From Latrodectus hesperus (lineage: Eukaryota; Arthropoda; Arachnida; Araneae; Theridiidae): a DNA stretch of 64,000 bases. Positions 37,243 to 55,094 of this stretch are shown here, in pieces. The stretch's first letter is position 1; each line of letters begins with the position of its first letter. The stretch covers positions 1 through 64,000 of the forward strand of contig JAJQOW010000232.1 of NCBI GenBank assembly GCA_037975125.1, read 5' to 3'. The notes under the pieces are model-generated. The model was not told the DNA's origin and made no database searches. It saw only the letters and a program-made list of their open reading frames with translations. The translations under genes were made by a program, and so were the position numbers.

Positions 37243-37935
37243 AGGCGTGTGGAAATGAATAATATGTATTCCTATATTCTTTGCAAAAGTTGGTAATTTT
37301 TTAAAACATAGCTCATGTGTGATAAATAGTACGGATTCAAATATTATGAGAATGAATCCAACAATTCCTATGTTGTAAAACTCTTTTTATTAACAGCCTT
37401 TTTCTTCAGCTTGAAGAGGTTTCTAATAATTTTTTATCATTGTAATCTATTCCTTGATGAAATAAAAAATGTTTACGAATTCTATTCGAATCCATTAGAA
37501 CATACTTTATTGCACAGTATGTTTAATTTTATACCAGTTAATTTTCTAAAACATAATCAATATTTCAACTTGAAAAAGACTCATAAAAATTTCATCTGAT
37601 TTTGTAGTTTCTAAACTACACATCAGATACTATGTGAATGGGTCATGTACATTCTGTTCTGTATTTTATAGTTCGAAATAACAAATATATCTGCCAAATT
37701 TTATAAAAATTTGTTATGTCATACAAAGCTGCATGACATTCTATTTTACCATTGGCTTCCGTTATACATACTTTGACTTCCAAAAGTTTAAAGTACAATA
37801 TATTTTTTTGTCTCATTGAAAATGAATGAACATAGAAATAAAAGAAATTTTGGATAAACGTGAATCTCAAATTCTATTTTATTGAATGTGATATAGAAAT
37901 TTTCCTAAATTTAAATACCTTTGTTTTTATTTACT
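37243..37935. other. AT-rich non-coding stretch
   Basis: Nothing recognised. Confidence 0.4.
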
Positions 37936-38205
37936 ATGCAAAACAAAAAAGAAGCATATTTAACAATATACAAAGAAAACTTGGTAGAAAATACCACACA
38001 CTTTACAATTAAAGAAGAAAACTTGGTAGTACCTACAAACTTAAACTATTGCAGAATTATCAGAAGAAATCCTTCCTCAGATAATTCGGTGACGTCGATC
38101 ATCTGCATCCATCAGATTGTAGCTATTACTAATAGCAACATCATAAGGACGATTAGTGAAATTAAGGATCTCATTTCAGCATTTTATGCTACTCAAAGCT
38201 CCTAA
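37936..38205 (+). CDS. ORF of unknown origin (low confidence)
   Basis: ATG at 37936 opens about 89 codons ending in TAA. The peptide begins MQNKKEAYLTIYKENLVENT and contains a near-repeat of KENLV (from a duplicated AGAAAACTTGGTAG at about 37975 and 38021). No motif, signal peptide or membrane segment is evident. The next 450 bases are less AT-rich and carry further short frames, so this may be a decayed mobile element or an exon. Chance cannot be excluded. Confidence 0.15.
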   Translation: MQNKKEAYLTIYKENLVENTTHFTIKEENLVVPTNLNYCRIIRRNPSSDNSVTSIICIHQIVAITNSNIIRTISEIKDLISAFYATQSS

Positions 38206-38569
38206 ATGGAAAGCATACACGACAATGTGACCACTGAGAATTATCCTGCTCAAATTATGATTCAACCACATTCGTTATTGTGTCTTTTGACAACTTTGTA
38301 TTGATTTTATCTGGTACCGAATTTACTCAAGATGAACAGACGCCATGAATCGCTTTTGAGTGCGAATCTGAACTTGGTTGCAAAAAAAGAACAAAATTCC
38401 TTTCTGTCTAGTTCTGGGAAAGAATTTTTTTGTATAACAAAAACGGGGACTTCTTACTTGGAGGTTCAGAAGAATCCACACCATTGTTCATCTTGGATAG
38501 AAATGCAACGTACGAGAATACCGTAATACTGAATATTCGTGTTCCTCGTGTAACAAAATGATCTGCAAT

Positions 38570-38607
38570 CGAAACAGGAAAAGGACAAATGTCCTTTTCC
38601 TGTTTCG
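38570..38607. repeat. Perfect 18-bp-arm palindrome
   Basis: CGAAACAGGAAAAGGACA (38570-38587), AA centre, exact complement at 38590-38607. An outer pair ATCTGCA (38561-38567) / TGCAGAT (38631-38637) extends it imperfectly. Confidence 0.95.
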
Positions 38608-41600
38608 AGCCTAAAAGCAAGAAAATGACCTGCAGATATTGTTACTGATAATGAAACTCAATTCATCACCAGATGGCGTTTCTATATTTAGTACTTGTTA
38701 TGTGACAAATACCACAAGTAGATTTTTTTACGTTATTATTTGTGTATAGTCGTATTTGAATTTTGTAAAAGTGTCCAATTTAATTTTATACAACAGCTTA
38801 ATAGCAATACTTTTAAATATCAACAATATCACACTGGATGATAAATAAGTCACTAAATATTTCTACTTTTTACCACAAATTCCAATATGTTTAAATAAGT
38901 TTAATAATTTTAGAAAATATGTGAAAAAAGAAGTATTTTGACAAAAAGAAAGAAAAGCTTTACTGTAGCAAAAGAAATTTTTCGTTAGAGTTTCTTTATG
39001 TCAAATGATGGAAGATAATGAAGCAGTTTGCATGGTATTATCAACAGATGGCAAAGTTTTTGCCAAAATAATCATGTAGCTCAAAACTAGTAGCTTTGTT
39101 ACTTTTAAAAAATATTAAAGCTTCACTGAAAATAACTTCAGAAATAGACGAAATGGCAAAAAAATGAAGACATATAGACAAAGTGACTAAATAAATAAAA
39201 GCACGGAACTGCTTGTAACTTTTGATTCAAATTTAATCGATTTTATTTGGTGGACACAACAAAATAAATATCTGTGCACTCGACATGTGACTTTGACGTC
39301 ATACGAAGTGAACCAATGAGACCGATGTGCGACTGTCAGGCACAAAATCTTTAGATTTAAAATGTTCCTAGAGTCGTTACATCACACTGTGAGACACATT
39401 AAGATATCATGCATCTGTTTGAGGAAAACATCACCTTCAGCCATCTGATTAGACGATCTTAGGAAGACATCTTCGAGACATCGCACACTCTTCTGAACTT
39501 TTTTTTTAAATTTTTATTTATTCATTTATATGAAATTATCAATAAAAATTGAAAATCAATAATCAATCACAAACTCTACACAGAAGATTGAAACTATTTT
39601 TCTATATTTTCTTATACTCCTAAAAATAAGCGATTAAAAACAAAAAAAAAGCAAAGCTAGAGTTTATCGCATTATAAATATTTTTGCAGCAAGCATTATT
39701 ATTCATATATACCATAAAAATTTTATTTTTACTGCCAATTTTTTAACAATGAGCTTGGACAAGTGCGTACCTAAAATTTTGGGAATATATTTACCTATAT
39801 TTATTTTAGAAAACCTCAAAATAATAAGAAAAAATATACGATTTTTAAGAAAAAAATTTTTTGGATAAAAAATAAATAAAAAATAGTAGACAGTTGAACG
39901 CAACACGCAAGCTCCGAGAATGACATCTTGTTCATTTTGTTTTCACCTACAACTTGAGACGATGGAGGAAGAAAGTTAATGGTAGTGTATCAGGAAACTC
40001 GCGCCAAATCACGACAGCTTTTGAAACTTTTTTTCCATAATTCTATTCGGAATGGAGGAAATAATGCTTTTTAATGTCAACATACCTCTTATTTCTCTGT
40101 CAAATCTATCAAAATTTCCCCAGATTATGTTGGGTCTGCTTCATATTAATGCGATATTTCTTTAGTTTTTAATAAAAATGAAATTTGATAAATAAATTGC
40201 AATCAAATACTGCAATCAAAAATTGAAAGATTTTATAATTCAATTTAAAAAAAAGACGAATTAAAAGGTTGTTTAATATTAAGCAGATCAAAAAGGCTTT
40301 CATAAGTTTTCATGTTTTAAAAATTGTTTCCGAAGTACTTTTTTTCATATACACTTACTTCTTCATGAATTTAATAATGTTAATTTAAAAAATATTATAC
40401 TTTTTGGAACATGTAAATGAATATATGGTTATTATAAAGTATTTCTAAAATATACAGTTCTTACCTACTTTAAAAGAAATTTAATCTGTAGCTATAATCA
40501 GCAAAATGCACTTAATTACTATGCGTTTTAATAACAAAGTGAATAACAGGCGAAATGCAATTAATATACATACATAGAGCTAACACATATCATAAACATA
40601 AAAGTAAATGGTATACAAGTTATTTTCTAATATTCTTTTGTTATACACATGTACACCTCTATCTATATTATGTATACTACCGATAAAATATAAATGTTAA
40701 GATTATCTTGTACAAAAAGTGAAAAAAAAAAAAAAATCTACTATTCACATATCAGTTTTCAAATCAATATTCTTCAAAATTGAAAAGGGTTCTTCACGCT
40801 TTCGCTAGATCAGCGCATTCAAACATCTTATCATATTATCTCTTTTCATTTTAAAAATATATAATTTTTGTTTTTGTATTATATTGTATATATAACATAT
40901 TTTAAGTTACTAAGTTATAATGAGATTAATAGGAATGGAAATCATTAAAATACATTCTTTTAAAAGAAAGCTTTTTATTAAGAAAAATAACCACCAATTT
41001 TTTAATTGGAATTTTACAGGAATAATGGAATAAAAATTCTTTGTGGCAACATCGTGTAGCATGCACACCCAAGATTAATAAATCATGTTCTTTAAATTAT
41101 ACATATATATATATTCATATTTTTTATTTTTAAAAGTATTTACATTTTTATTTGTCATAAATATTGTTTTAACTTAATATTCTATCGATATCATAGGTTA
41201 AGTTTTTCCCTGACATCTTGTAATGGTATTGAATACGTCATTATACATGTAAAAATGACACGTAAGGTAATCATTAAATAACGAATCTAAATATGATTAA
41301 AAAGAGTGCTGGTTTTCTCACTTGAAATATAGCTTGACATGGGAAATAACAAAAACAAATGCGTTACAGCAACATCTTAGAAGAGGAAGACAAAAATGTA
41401 ATTATTAGATAAAAGCGGATAATTATTTTCAGAGAAAGTCATATTTTAGGCATGTTAGTTCAATAAGGCGATTAACAGCCCGTTGGCGAGTTTGCAAAAT
41501 TCCATACTACACACTGGAGGATTATAAGTTTCCCATAAAATGTTTATCACCAATAATGATTCTTTGGTTGCTGCTGTCCAAAATTTATCACGATTTCCGC

Positions 41601-43202
41601 ATACTTCGAATATATTTTAGCAACAGTTTCTTTTAGTCTTAAGGAATTAGAAGTTTGAATTCAAAGTTAAAATGCTAATCAGTATTGCACTTTTCTAATC
41701 GCATCCATTAAATGTCTCCAGATAACTCTTAGGATTTTAATACAGTTAGAGCATTTTGCAACTCTAACGTACAATTGTGTATGAAAATAAACATAGATAT
41801 AATAAGTAAAAATTCTTAGGTTAACACAAATAAACGGTTTTCTCAAGTGTTAGAATTTGATGTATACCGCAGATAAAATTTTAAAAAAGGATTTGAGTTT
41901 TTAGATTTCAGAAATTTAAAAAAATTATAATTACTATTATGTTTTGAAATGACGCAATTTCCTATTTGAAAAACAAATTTGTGTGAAATTGCTTTGCGTC
42001 AAAATATTATTTTGACAAATAAAGCAACTGCATACGAAGCATTTACAGTTGTTTTGAACTATTTTATTTCATAGAGGCTTTTAAAAGATTAGCAAATTAA
42101 AATGCAGAAGAATCGTAATTTCACAAAACAAATATTGAAATAACCTCTCTCAATATATTACTCAAAAATTAAAGCAAAATTTGAATAAGAAACTGTATTT
42201 AATGTATGTATAAATTTAATATATTTATATATTTTACGCATTTCTTTCTAAATAAAATATAAAGAATAAAAAAAGTAATGCTTGATTTTCTTCAGTAAAA
42301 TACTCGAATTATTGATTAATCATTTGCACACGACTTTCATACAAAATACTTCCTTGATTTAAAAACTAAAATATTAAATTTCTTTTTTGCTAAACTATTT
42401 TGGGAATTTCACTTTTAAATTTCGACATTTTTTTGTCCCTATAATTCAAAAAAGTGCATCAAAAATTTAAAGTGATCGTCACTCAGAAATGATTAGTACT
42501 AAGAAACAAATTAAAATTAGTTAGTCCTAGAAAATTAATTTAATATTTGGATTGAATGCAATTTATTGTTTCAAACAGAATTTAATATATATTTATTAAC
42601 ACAGTGCTTTAAGAGAAATAAAATAATGAGTACTTTTGTTCCGTTTCTTCAATATACTTCCTGTGAATTGATAATCTATTGAAAAAATATTTATCCATTT
42701 TCTTTTAATGGATGTGGAAAATTACATATATTTATTTTTTATCAGCCCACTGGGAAATAGCTAAAAGTTATCATTCGACATTTTAAATATTTATCTCATT
42801 TAATCTGCTTTTTTGATGGTCTGCCGATACATTTGAAGTAATGGCAAGGCATGTATAAAACAAAAGAGCAACGTTTATCTCCTATTAGACAGCAACTGAA
42901 GTCAAAACCCTTGTCTTCCACATCGAAAAGTAGTCATATTATCAAGCCATGGTCACGGTAAGCTCCTTTGCTTAACAGGAAACTTTACAACTGAAGTTTG
43001 TAATATGGTATTAAAGGATTTTTTTTTCACTACATACTTGAAATTCATTGAATGAGGGCCATAATCATATGTTGTAAGGAAAAAATCATAAATTCATATC
43101 GGTATGATTTATTTTCAGAGAGGACTGAGAAAGTTTCTCTATGATAAATGATATGAAAATGCATAATTTACTATAATCTAATTTTGATTAAGTTTAATCT
43201 TT
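38608..43202. other. AT-rich non-coding stretch
   Basis: No gene recognised. 39240-39480 is less AT-rich and contains GTGACTTTGACGTCATACG, but no ORF. A poly(A) of about 15 sits near 40721-40735. 42820-42960 may be old repeat. Confidence 0.4.
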
Positions 43203-43625
43203 TGCCTATGACACATAGCTAGAATCTTATTGCCCATGACACATAGCTAGCCAAGCTCGCTATGCCTTTGGCAGTACGAATTAAGTCAATAGAGAGCGTC
43301 TTTCGTTTGGATATGAGTACCACGAAGGTGAAAGTACGACTTTTGCTCAGTTAAGGTGCCTCGTAATTTTGAACCACGGTCAGGTGACGAGGCCACGCCT
43401 GAGCTGGCACCCTCCTCTTCACATCCACGCCACACCAGCGGAAGGACTTTGGACATCACAGATTAACGTGGACACGTCCCCAACCCACGGAGTTCCAGCA
43501 ACCCAGTGAAGGAGAGTACACCGTGGTCACCCTCCCAACCACTGCCCGCGGCAAATGATGCTTCACTTTGCTGAGCTTACGGGAAGCGGCGTGAAGCTAC
43601 TGAGCCACTGGAGCTCCAAGTTGAA
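43203..43625 (-). mobile_element. GC-rich dispersed repeat (SINE-like), orientation by tail
   Basis: An island of about 50% GC in AT-rich DNA. On the minus strand it starts with CTCCAGTGGCTCAGTAGCTT, with an A-box-like TGGCTCAGTAG. It passes through GCGTGGCCTCGTCACCTGAC and ends near CTGCCAAAGGCATAGCGAGC. Its tail segment (CCCATGACACATAGCTAG) is duplicated at 43204-43222 and 43232-43251. A related tail occurs at 62.7 kb. I recall similar sequence in spider genomes. Class is uncertain. Confidence 0.55.
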
Positions 43626-44636
43626 TCGTAAAAATATTAAGTAATCATTATTGACATAATAATAATTAGTATATCATACAAAATATTTGAAATTATTCAT
43701 CAATGTATGAGAAGTATAATATTCCTATTTATGTGAAAAATACTGCTTGACCGCATATTTGCTTAAGTTTGGACTTTGTGACTCTCCCTTATGTACTCTG
43801 TGCAGACAACATCAAATTTTTGATGCTACTCATCTCGACTCGTGCTCTGCACTTGTGTTTTTAAACTGTAGAATCCAAAAATATTGGAAGGCAAGAGAAA
43901 TAATGACTTCATAACCAAATTTCTAGGCATTTGTAATAAATAAATATATTTATGTGAAAAAAAATTTTTTTCATGTCCTAAAAAATAAGAAACCCCTCTT
44001 AACTTAAGACAGACTCAATTATTTTTTTCATTTTATTTATAACATTGAAACGATGCAAATAATTCCTACACAAACTAAACACAAAATGCAAAATCCAATT
44101 ACTCTTCCTTGAAATAAGAATATTACCATGATAATTGTGCTCGTTACAAGACAAGAAAAAAAATTATTTTATGTATACACATTTATTCCGCATCTTAATT
44201 AGACCGTTTTAAGAAGTGAATAGTTGTTTTCTTAATAAGACGTATTTCAAAAGTAAGTGGAAAATGCCAAGTTTAAAAGCTATCTTAAGATTTAAATGAA
44301 AAGGTATACATTCTTAACATTTAAAGTTAAAACGAAAATGTTTTAGAGCATAAAATCTTGAGACTGGATCTTTAATCATCATTAGAATATTATTTTAATG
44401 AATCCAAGTTCGAAAACAATTCTGTTTCAGCACTTATCCTCAGTCTAATAAAAAGTATTAGTACAAGGGATTTGACAGCACAGGAAAACAGAATTAATGA
44501 GAACAAACTCAAATATGGAAATTTCTCGCCAATGTCACAGTCTTCGCCGCCATTCTTCGAGTGACTGCATGCACTATAACAACTCTTTTTGGCATACACT
44601 GTCGCTCTTTGTCATTATGCTGTGATCTAAAACAAC
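43626..44636. other. Mostly AT-rich stretch
   Basis: The minus strand at 44390-44599 is open for 69 codons. Within it, GAAGAATGGCGGCG gives a good start context, but that frame stops after 14 codons. No gene called. Confidence 0.35.
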
Positions 44637-45690
44637 ACTGAAAGTAAACACAGCTGAGACTGTTCACTCGCCATAATAATTCATCTAATCATAACTATTG
44701 GCTCGCCTTAGTCGAAAGCTCGCCACCTAAAGAATAATTTCCAAAGCATAGATAATAATTACCAAAGTAATAATAATCAAAAGAATAAACATAAGAGAAA
44801 AATTAATTCTAAAACACCACTGAAAGTAAACACAGCTGAGATTGTTCACTCGCCAACATAATTCATCTAATCATAACTATTGGCTCGCCTTAGTCGAAAG
44901 CTCGCCCCCTAAATAATAATTACCAAAGCATAGATAATAATTACCAAAGTAATAATAATCAAAAGAATAAACATAAGAGAAAAATTAATTCTAAAACACC
45001 ACTGAAAGTAAACACAGCTGAAATTGTTCACTCGCCAACATAATTCATCTAATCATAGCTATTGGCTCGCCACCTAAATAATAATTACCAAAGCATAGAT
45101 AATAATTACCAAAGTAATAATAATCAAAAAAATAAATATATGAGAAAAATTAATTCTAAAACACCACTGAAAGTAAACACAGCTGAGATTGTTCACTCGC
45201 CAACATAATTCATCTAATCATAACTATTGGCTCGCCTTAGTCGAAAGCTCGCCCCCTAAATAATAATTACCAAAGCATAGATAATAATTACCAAAGTAAT
45301 AATAATCAAAAGAATAAACATAAGAGAAAAATTAATTTTAAAACACCACTGAAAGTAAACACAGCTGAAATTGTTCACTCGCCAACATAATTCATCTAAT
45401 CATAGCTATTGGCTCGCCACCTAAATAATAATTACCAAAGCATAGATAATAATTACCAAAGTAATAATAATCAAAAAAAATAAATATATGAGAAAAATTA
45501 ATTCTAAAACACCACTGAAAGTAAACACAGCTGAGATTGTTCACTCGCCAACATAATTCATCTAATCATAACTATTGGCTCGCCTTAGTCGAAAGCTCGC
45601 CCCCTAAATAATAATTACCAAAGCATAGATAATAATTAACAAAGTAATAATAATCAAAAGAATAAACATATGAGAAAAATTAATTATGAA
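44637..45690. repeat. Satellite with alternating 182-bp and 165-bp monomers, 6 units
   Basis: ACTGAAAGTAAACACAGCTGA starts units at 44637, 44819, 45001, 45166, 45348 and 45513, giving lengths 182, 182, 165, 182, 165 and about 178. The 165-bp type lacks 17 bp (TTAGTCGAAAGCTCGCC) lying between direct repeats of CTCGCC. It also shares ATAGCTATTGG and AATATATGAG variants, so 347-bp A+B dimers were amplified together. Confidence 0.95.

Positions 45691-50166
<4,476 letters not shown>

Positions 50167-50238
<72 letters not shown>
50167..50238. repeat. (AT)n microsatellite
   Basis: Pure AT run of about 70 bp. Confidence 0.97.
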
Positions 50239-50241
<3 letters not shown>

Positions 50242-50951
50242 CATTTTGTTTAGTTATTTGTTCACTTTTAGTTTCAGAAACTCTTTCAAATACCTTGCAA
50301 ACATTTTTGAATATATCAAGATCCTTATCATAATGTAAAAAGAGAGAGAGAAAAAAAAGATACCCCAACAATACTTCAAAAAATAGCATGAAAAAGAAAC
50401 AATTCAGATCCAACTTAACAACAGAATAGGAAGCTACCTTTTTCTCTAAAAACGGGTTAACTTTCCTTTCACCCTTTCCTGCTAAAAAGTATAAAAACGA
50501 CTTGAGTTGCTGGAAATGTATTTTCTATTTGTTCAACTCTTTTCACTCCGTCGAAAAAAGACCATTTTCAAAGTCTCTTAACAGAGTAGACATTTTCTCA
50601 CACTTCCACTTTATTTTCTGCAATTGGCTCCTTGATCTGATTTTCAAGACTATTCTTTTCCACAGAATGGTTCCCACGTTTTTCTTAGCTGTGACCGCGT
50701 CAGGGCAGCTGGACACTCTCTCTCTCTCTCTCCTCACAAATAGCATGGTTCAGAATTCGAGAGAATGCTCGATAATAAATAGTGATTTTTTTCTAATAAA
50801 TTAGAAGGAAACACTTCATACATGAATGTAGAATTTTAAATAGAGTAGAATTTTTCTGTTTAATTGTATACGTAAAATAATTAATTTTTGAGTAATTTAA
50901 TAGTTTCGAATTTATGAAAAAAAATATATAAGCATACATATATGCACAAAA
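50239..50951. other. Non-coding stretch with GA/CT runs
   Basis: (GA)n at 50341-50350 and (CT)n at 50716-50733. 50450-50800 is less AT-rich and open on both strands (100 and 67 codons), but no family is recognised. Confidence 0.35.
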
Positions 50952-51232
50952 GCCGACCGATGGCTGAGTGGTTAGCGTTCCTGAATCCTGAGCTGTGGGT
51001 CCCGGGTTCGAATCCCGGTTTAGGCATGGATGTTACTTTCTCTCTCCTTTCTTCTGAGTTGATGAATGAATATGACTCACCTTATAAACGGGTTTGTGGT
51101 GGTATGACGTAGGTAATGCTACTCGCCTCCGTGACTTGGTTTAAAGGTGCCCGCTGGATAACGACAAATGAGTAGCCGTTTTCAGCCTTGTTCTGGCGAA
51201 GGGTTAGTCACCCAAAATTCCCGATATATATA
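50952..51232 (+). mobile_element. tRNA-derived SINE, copy 3 of 3
   Basis: A box TGGCTGAGTGG (50961-50971), B box GGTTCGAATCC (51005-51015) in a CCCGGGTTCGAATCCCGG T-arm, then the shared body GGGTTTGTGGTGGTATG and CTCGCCTCCGTGACTTGG. The tail runs GGGTTAGTCACCC and ends at a short ATATATATAT. This is the best-preserved head and shows that the other two copies lie in the opposite orientation. Confidence 0.9.
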
Positions 51233-52577
51233 TATACTAAGAAATAATATGTATTGAATATTTTTATATTTGTATATAAGGCAGAAAAAATATACTATCT
51301 TTCACTTAGTCTTATTATTTAGAATTTAACTTATTTTTTATAAGTATTAATAATTTTGCTCAATCAAATTTTGGAAAAAATAAACTTTATTGATCTTGCC
51401 TGACTTGAGACAATATTCTAAATTTAATATTTTAAATAAAAATTTATTCAAAAAAATGCTTGAGGGTTGACCAAAAGTACATTTAACTCATTTCAGAATT
51501 TTTCGATTAAACAAATATCGCCTAGTTATCAGATACATTAGAAATGATTTCAACGAGGAAAATTAAAAGCAATATAATCTACAAAGGAAAATTAATTCTT
51601 CATTATATCAATGCAGAATTCGTTAAACTAATTAATGCTATCATTCATCAAATAAATTAGAAACTATACAGTGTATATGAAGATGAGAAAATTTCAAGAA
51701 AAAATACATTATGGTAAGTTGCGAAGAAGGGAGAAACACAGGTGTAAATAATATATAGAAAATAAAATATTTGTGTGTGTGTTGAGCGCAGGGTATTTAT
51801 AATTCACGAATATATATATATACATACCATTTTTGTCAAATTTTATCTGTCAATTATTTTTTCTTACCACCAATAAGTGACTATTTTTATCTTATGATAT
51901 AGAAATTTCTTCCATTGTATAAAATTAAAAAAAATTACATTTTACAATGAAGTAAGATTTATTTAGTTATACATAAAAATGTATTATGATTTTGTGTCAA
52001 ATTCTTTGATATTCTAATTTTTTCAATCATATTCATATCATTTACATATGTTTTGAAATAATAAAAATTATCATCAAAAAATTATACAATTTCTTTTCAA
52101 TCGTAAAGTAAACAATTTAGATTCAAATTTTAAAAAAAGAAAACCTTTAAAGATACAAAAACAACTACCCCGAAACTAATTGATACCCGAAATTATTTTT
52201 TATAATTGGAAATAAATTTTAATTGATCGAAATTTTGTTTTCTAATCGAAATTATTAGATCGAAGCTCATATTTTATTACTGGGCACTTTAGTTGCGTTT
52301 AAAAAATAACTATAAATAGAAGGTATTTTCTTGGGTGGTACACCATTATTACATTACAAGGTATTGTAACACAGTAGCAAATTCTAAATGTACTTATAAG
52401 AATAATCTCTGTACACAAGCAACTATTTTTCAATTTCGTAAAAGGCATCACCATATCATAGTAATACTAACACTACAAATTGGTAAACTGTATTAGCGTA
52501 AGAATTAAATATAATTGAATTTTCAGAAAAATCTACCAAGCAAAAGATAAACTAAATCTCGATATACGCTTTTACAT
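51233..52577. other. AT-rich non-coding stretch
   Basis: Nothing recognised. Confidence 0.4.
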
Positions 52578-52787
52578 TCATAGCTTTAAAATACCAGCAT
52601 TGCAGGCTATTGGCTGTAAATCTGGCAATTTATGAGCTAATGTCACACTCAAATTTCCTAAGAAAAGTAGGTTATGATCTGCGATACCATTATAAAAAGC
52701 ATCCGGGGAAAACTGCTTCAGAAAAAAATCAGGCGAAATAAAATGCAGAATGTTATCAATATCTTCCTCACAGAAAATGAATTCCAA
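52578..52787 (-). CDS. Possible exon, unknown product (low confidence)
   Basis: Open for about 71 codons on the minus strand, ending TGA after CNAGILKL. The only start is TTG, and a stop lies just upstream. If real, it would be a terminal exon entered at a splice acceptor such as TTCATTTTCTGTGAG. The peptide (for example FYNGIADHNLLFLGNLSVTL) has more balanced amino-acid use than typical chance ORFs here. No family recognised. Confidence 0.2.
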   Translation of the reverse strand: MEFIFCEEDIDNILHFISPDFFLKQFSPDAFYNGIADHNLLFLGNLSVTLAHKLPDLQPIACNAGILKL

Positions 52788-55094
52788 CTCAATTTAACGA
52801 AATAACAAAATCTTAATTATTATACAACATTATCAGCTAGAAAATGTTACAATTTAAATCCCACAATGAGCTAGAAAAAAAATCTCGAAAGATTAAATCA
52901 TAAACAAGAAACGAGGTCAACATCTGAGCCCAGCCCTACAATCTTCCTCACAAACGAAGATTAACCAATGTTAGTTAAAGAACATATGCATATACTGGTC
53001 TTTAAATGAATTTACGCTCGAGAAAGGCAATTTACGGATTATAATATACCGGATTACTAAGAAATGTAAACTAGTAATTTAAATGATAATTCGCGTGTAT
53101 ATTATGGTATAATAAAGCTGGAATCGACATTTTTTTCAGAAGAGTAATTTAAATAATTTATTTTGATGACCATTATAATGGGTGTCACTTTCAAGACTCT
53201 CATTTACAACATGAATCTTTAAATATTTTACACAAAAATCCTTTGTCCAACCTTTGCGCGTTAAGCTATATTTAAATTAGAAAACGGTTTATGACATAAA
53301 ATTTAGAGAAATGCTTTTAAGCCCACTAATTTCTTTTCGATTTCTTGGAAAAATTTATATCGTAAAAAGATTTAAGTATTTTGATTAATATAATCAAAAA
53401 TTTGTTTTCACAACATTTGAAAATTGTGGAGCAATTTGTGAAAAAAATAATCCTTTTACACATACCGATAAATAAACTTTTAACGTGAATTTTACAGAAG
53501 CTCCATTTGAAGAAGCTTTATACGTGCATTTTGTTTACTTGTTCAATTTTTTCGAAAACTATTATAAAAATTATATGTTGCTTTTAATTTTTATAAAGTC
53601 AAAAACATAATTTTGTTTTGTTATAATTTATAAAAAACTTTTTTTTAAAAAAAAAGAAAATGCTAGTTATACTACTAAGATTACTCATTAATAAGTCAAC
53701 TCACTTAAAAAGTAACTTATTCTTTATCTAAAAGATAATTTATACTAAAATATCCCCCTTAAAGGTTGATCTATACCACATAAAATACAGTTATTCAAGA
53801 CAAAATTTAATACGAAGGTTAAAATCAATACATTTATGAAATATACTGGAAGTGGAATGGAGATAAGAGATATAACATTAATAAAGAAAAAATGTTAACG
53901 TCAAGAAAATAACTCCTAGTTTGAATTCTTTGCGTGAAGATACTTATAAAATACTGAAAGATGAAAACTAAATTATTAAACGAGATTACGAGCCTGTTAA
54001 GCAAGACAAGATGATGTGAGAAGTTTAATGGATATACAGTAAAATCATTTTTTAATTTCTTAATTTAATCTCGGAATTTGTTTAATGAAACAAGGCATTT
54101 TAGTTCCTTTTCTCTCAACACCAATTTATTAAGCGAATGATTAATTAAGAAGTGTTTAAAATTTAAAAAAAAATGTTAAAAGAAAAATGTTGATAACAAT
54201 AAAAGGATAAATTGCTAAGCGTGATTAAACTGCTTAGTAGAAAATTTGTTTTTATTATAACTGTTATATTTATTTACTTAAATAGAAATGATTTAGTTTT
54301 GACGAGTTTTGAATTAAATAAAAAAATTAAAAGAAAAAGAAACCTTCCTTCTCACGAAATATCGTATTTCGAAATTCTTAAAGTAAATTATTTCCTTTAA
54401 TTATTCTCTCAGTTTGTTTTATTACACTTTAAGATGGATATTTATATTTGGGTATGGTTAAAATTTAGTCGAACGAGACAAATAATTGTAGGGTATTACA
54501 AAAAATCTAAGAGTTTAGAAACCTACTTCTATGCGGTAATTTATGTCTTTCAGAGAATTCAGAAAAACAAAATGATTTTAAATCTATTTTATCGAGTAAA
54601 TATTTAATAACCAAGCACAAACTGATTTTACCTTACTTTAGCAAAATTTATTCCCGTTTTAACTTTAGATGACTAAATGCACATACATTATTATGACTAA
54701 AAATATTTATAGAACTTAATTAAATTATAGTGCATATTAGAAAGAAATACTATTGTAACATACATTCCCAGAAAACATCCGACTTAAAAACTAACAGTTG
54801 GACTCAGTGATACGATTTTACGAACTAAACAACTTTTTCAGTGAATTGGTGTGTGTTGAGTGAAGAAAGAATTATTAGCTTCTTAGTCAGTAGCGTGATA
54901 TCTATTATAGATGGGAATAAGTATTTCTAACCCATTAGTCATTGCACAGAATTCTTGATTGCTGAAGAACTCGCACGTTTCAAAGCGAACATGCTTAAAA
55001 GATTCGCACGTCTTTTCAAAAGATATGCACACACCTTTCAATGACTATCATAAAATACATGGCCGGTCAACAAGTATGCCAACAATGTATTGTC
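52788..55094. other. AT-rich non-coding stretch
   Basis: Nothing recognised. 54212-54400 is a chance-like ORF. Confidence 0.4.

Noticed and set aside
36876..37262. 128-codon ORF in the 38-bp array
   Set aside because: The repeat length is not a multiple of 3, so it is one motif read in rotating frames, and overlapping frames are open too.
44390..44599. 69-codon minus-strand ORF with a possible membrane segment
   Set aside because: No ATG-supported frame of useful length and no family resemblance. The well-placed ATG at GAAGAATGG stops after 14 codons.
50952..51024. Functional tRNA gene
   Set aside because: A and B boxes and the T-arm are good, but the acceptor stem pairs poorly and the sequence continues into a body shared with two other copies, so it is a SINE head.
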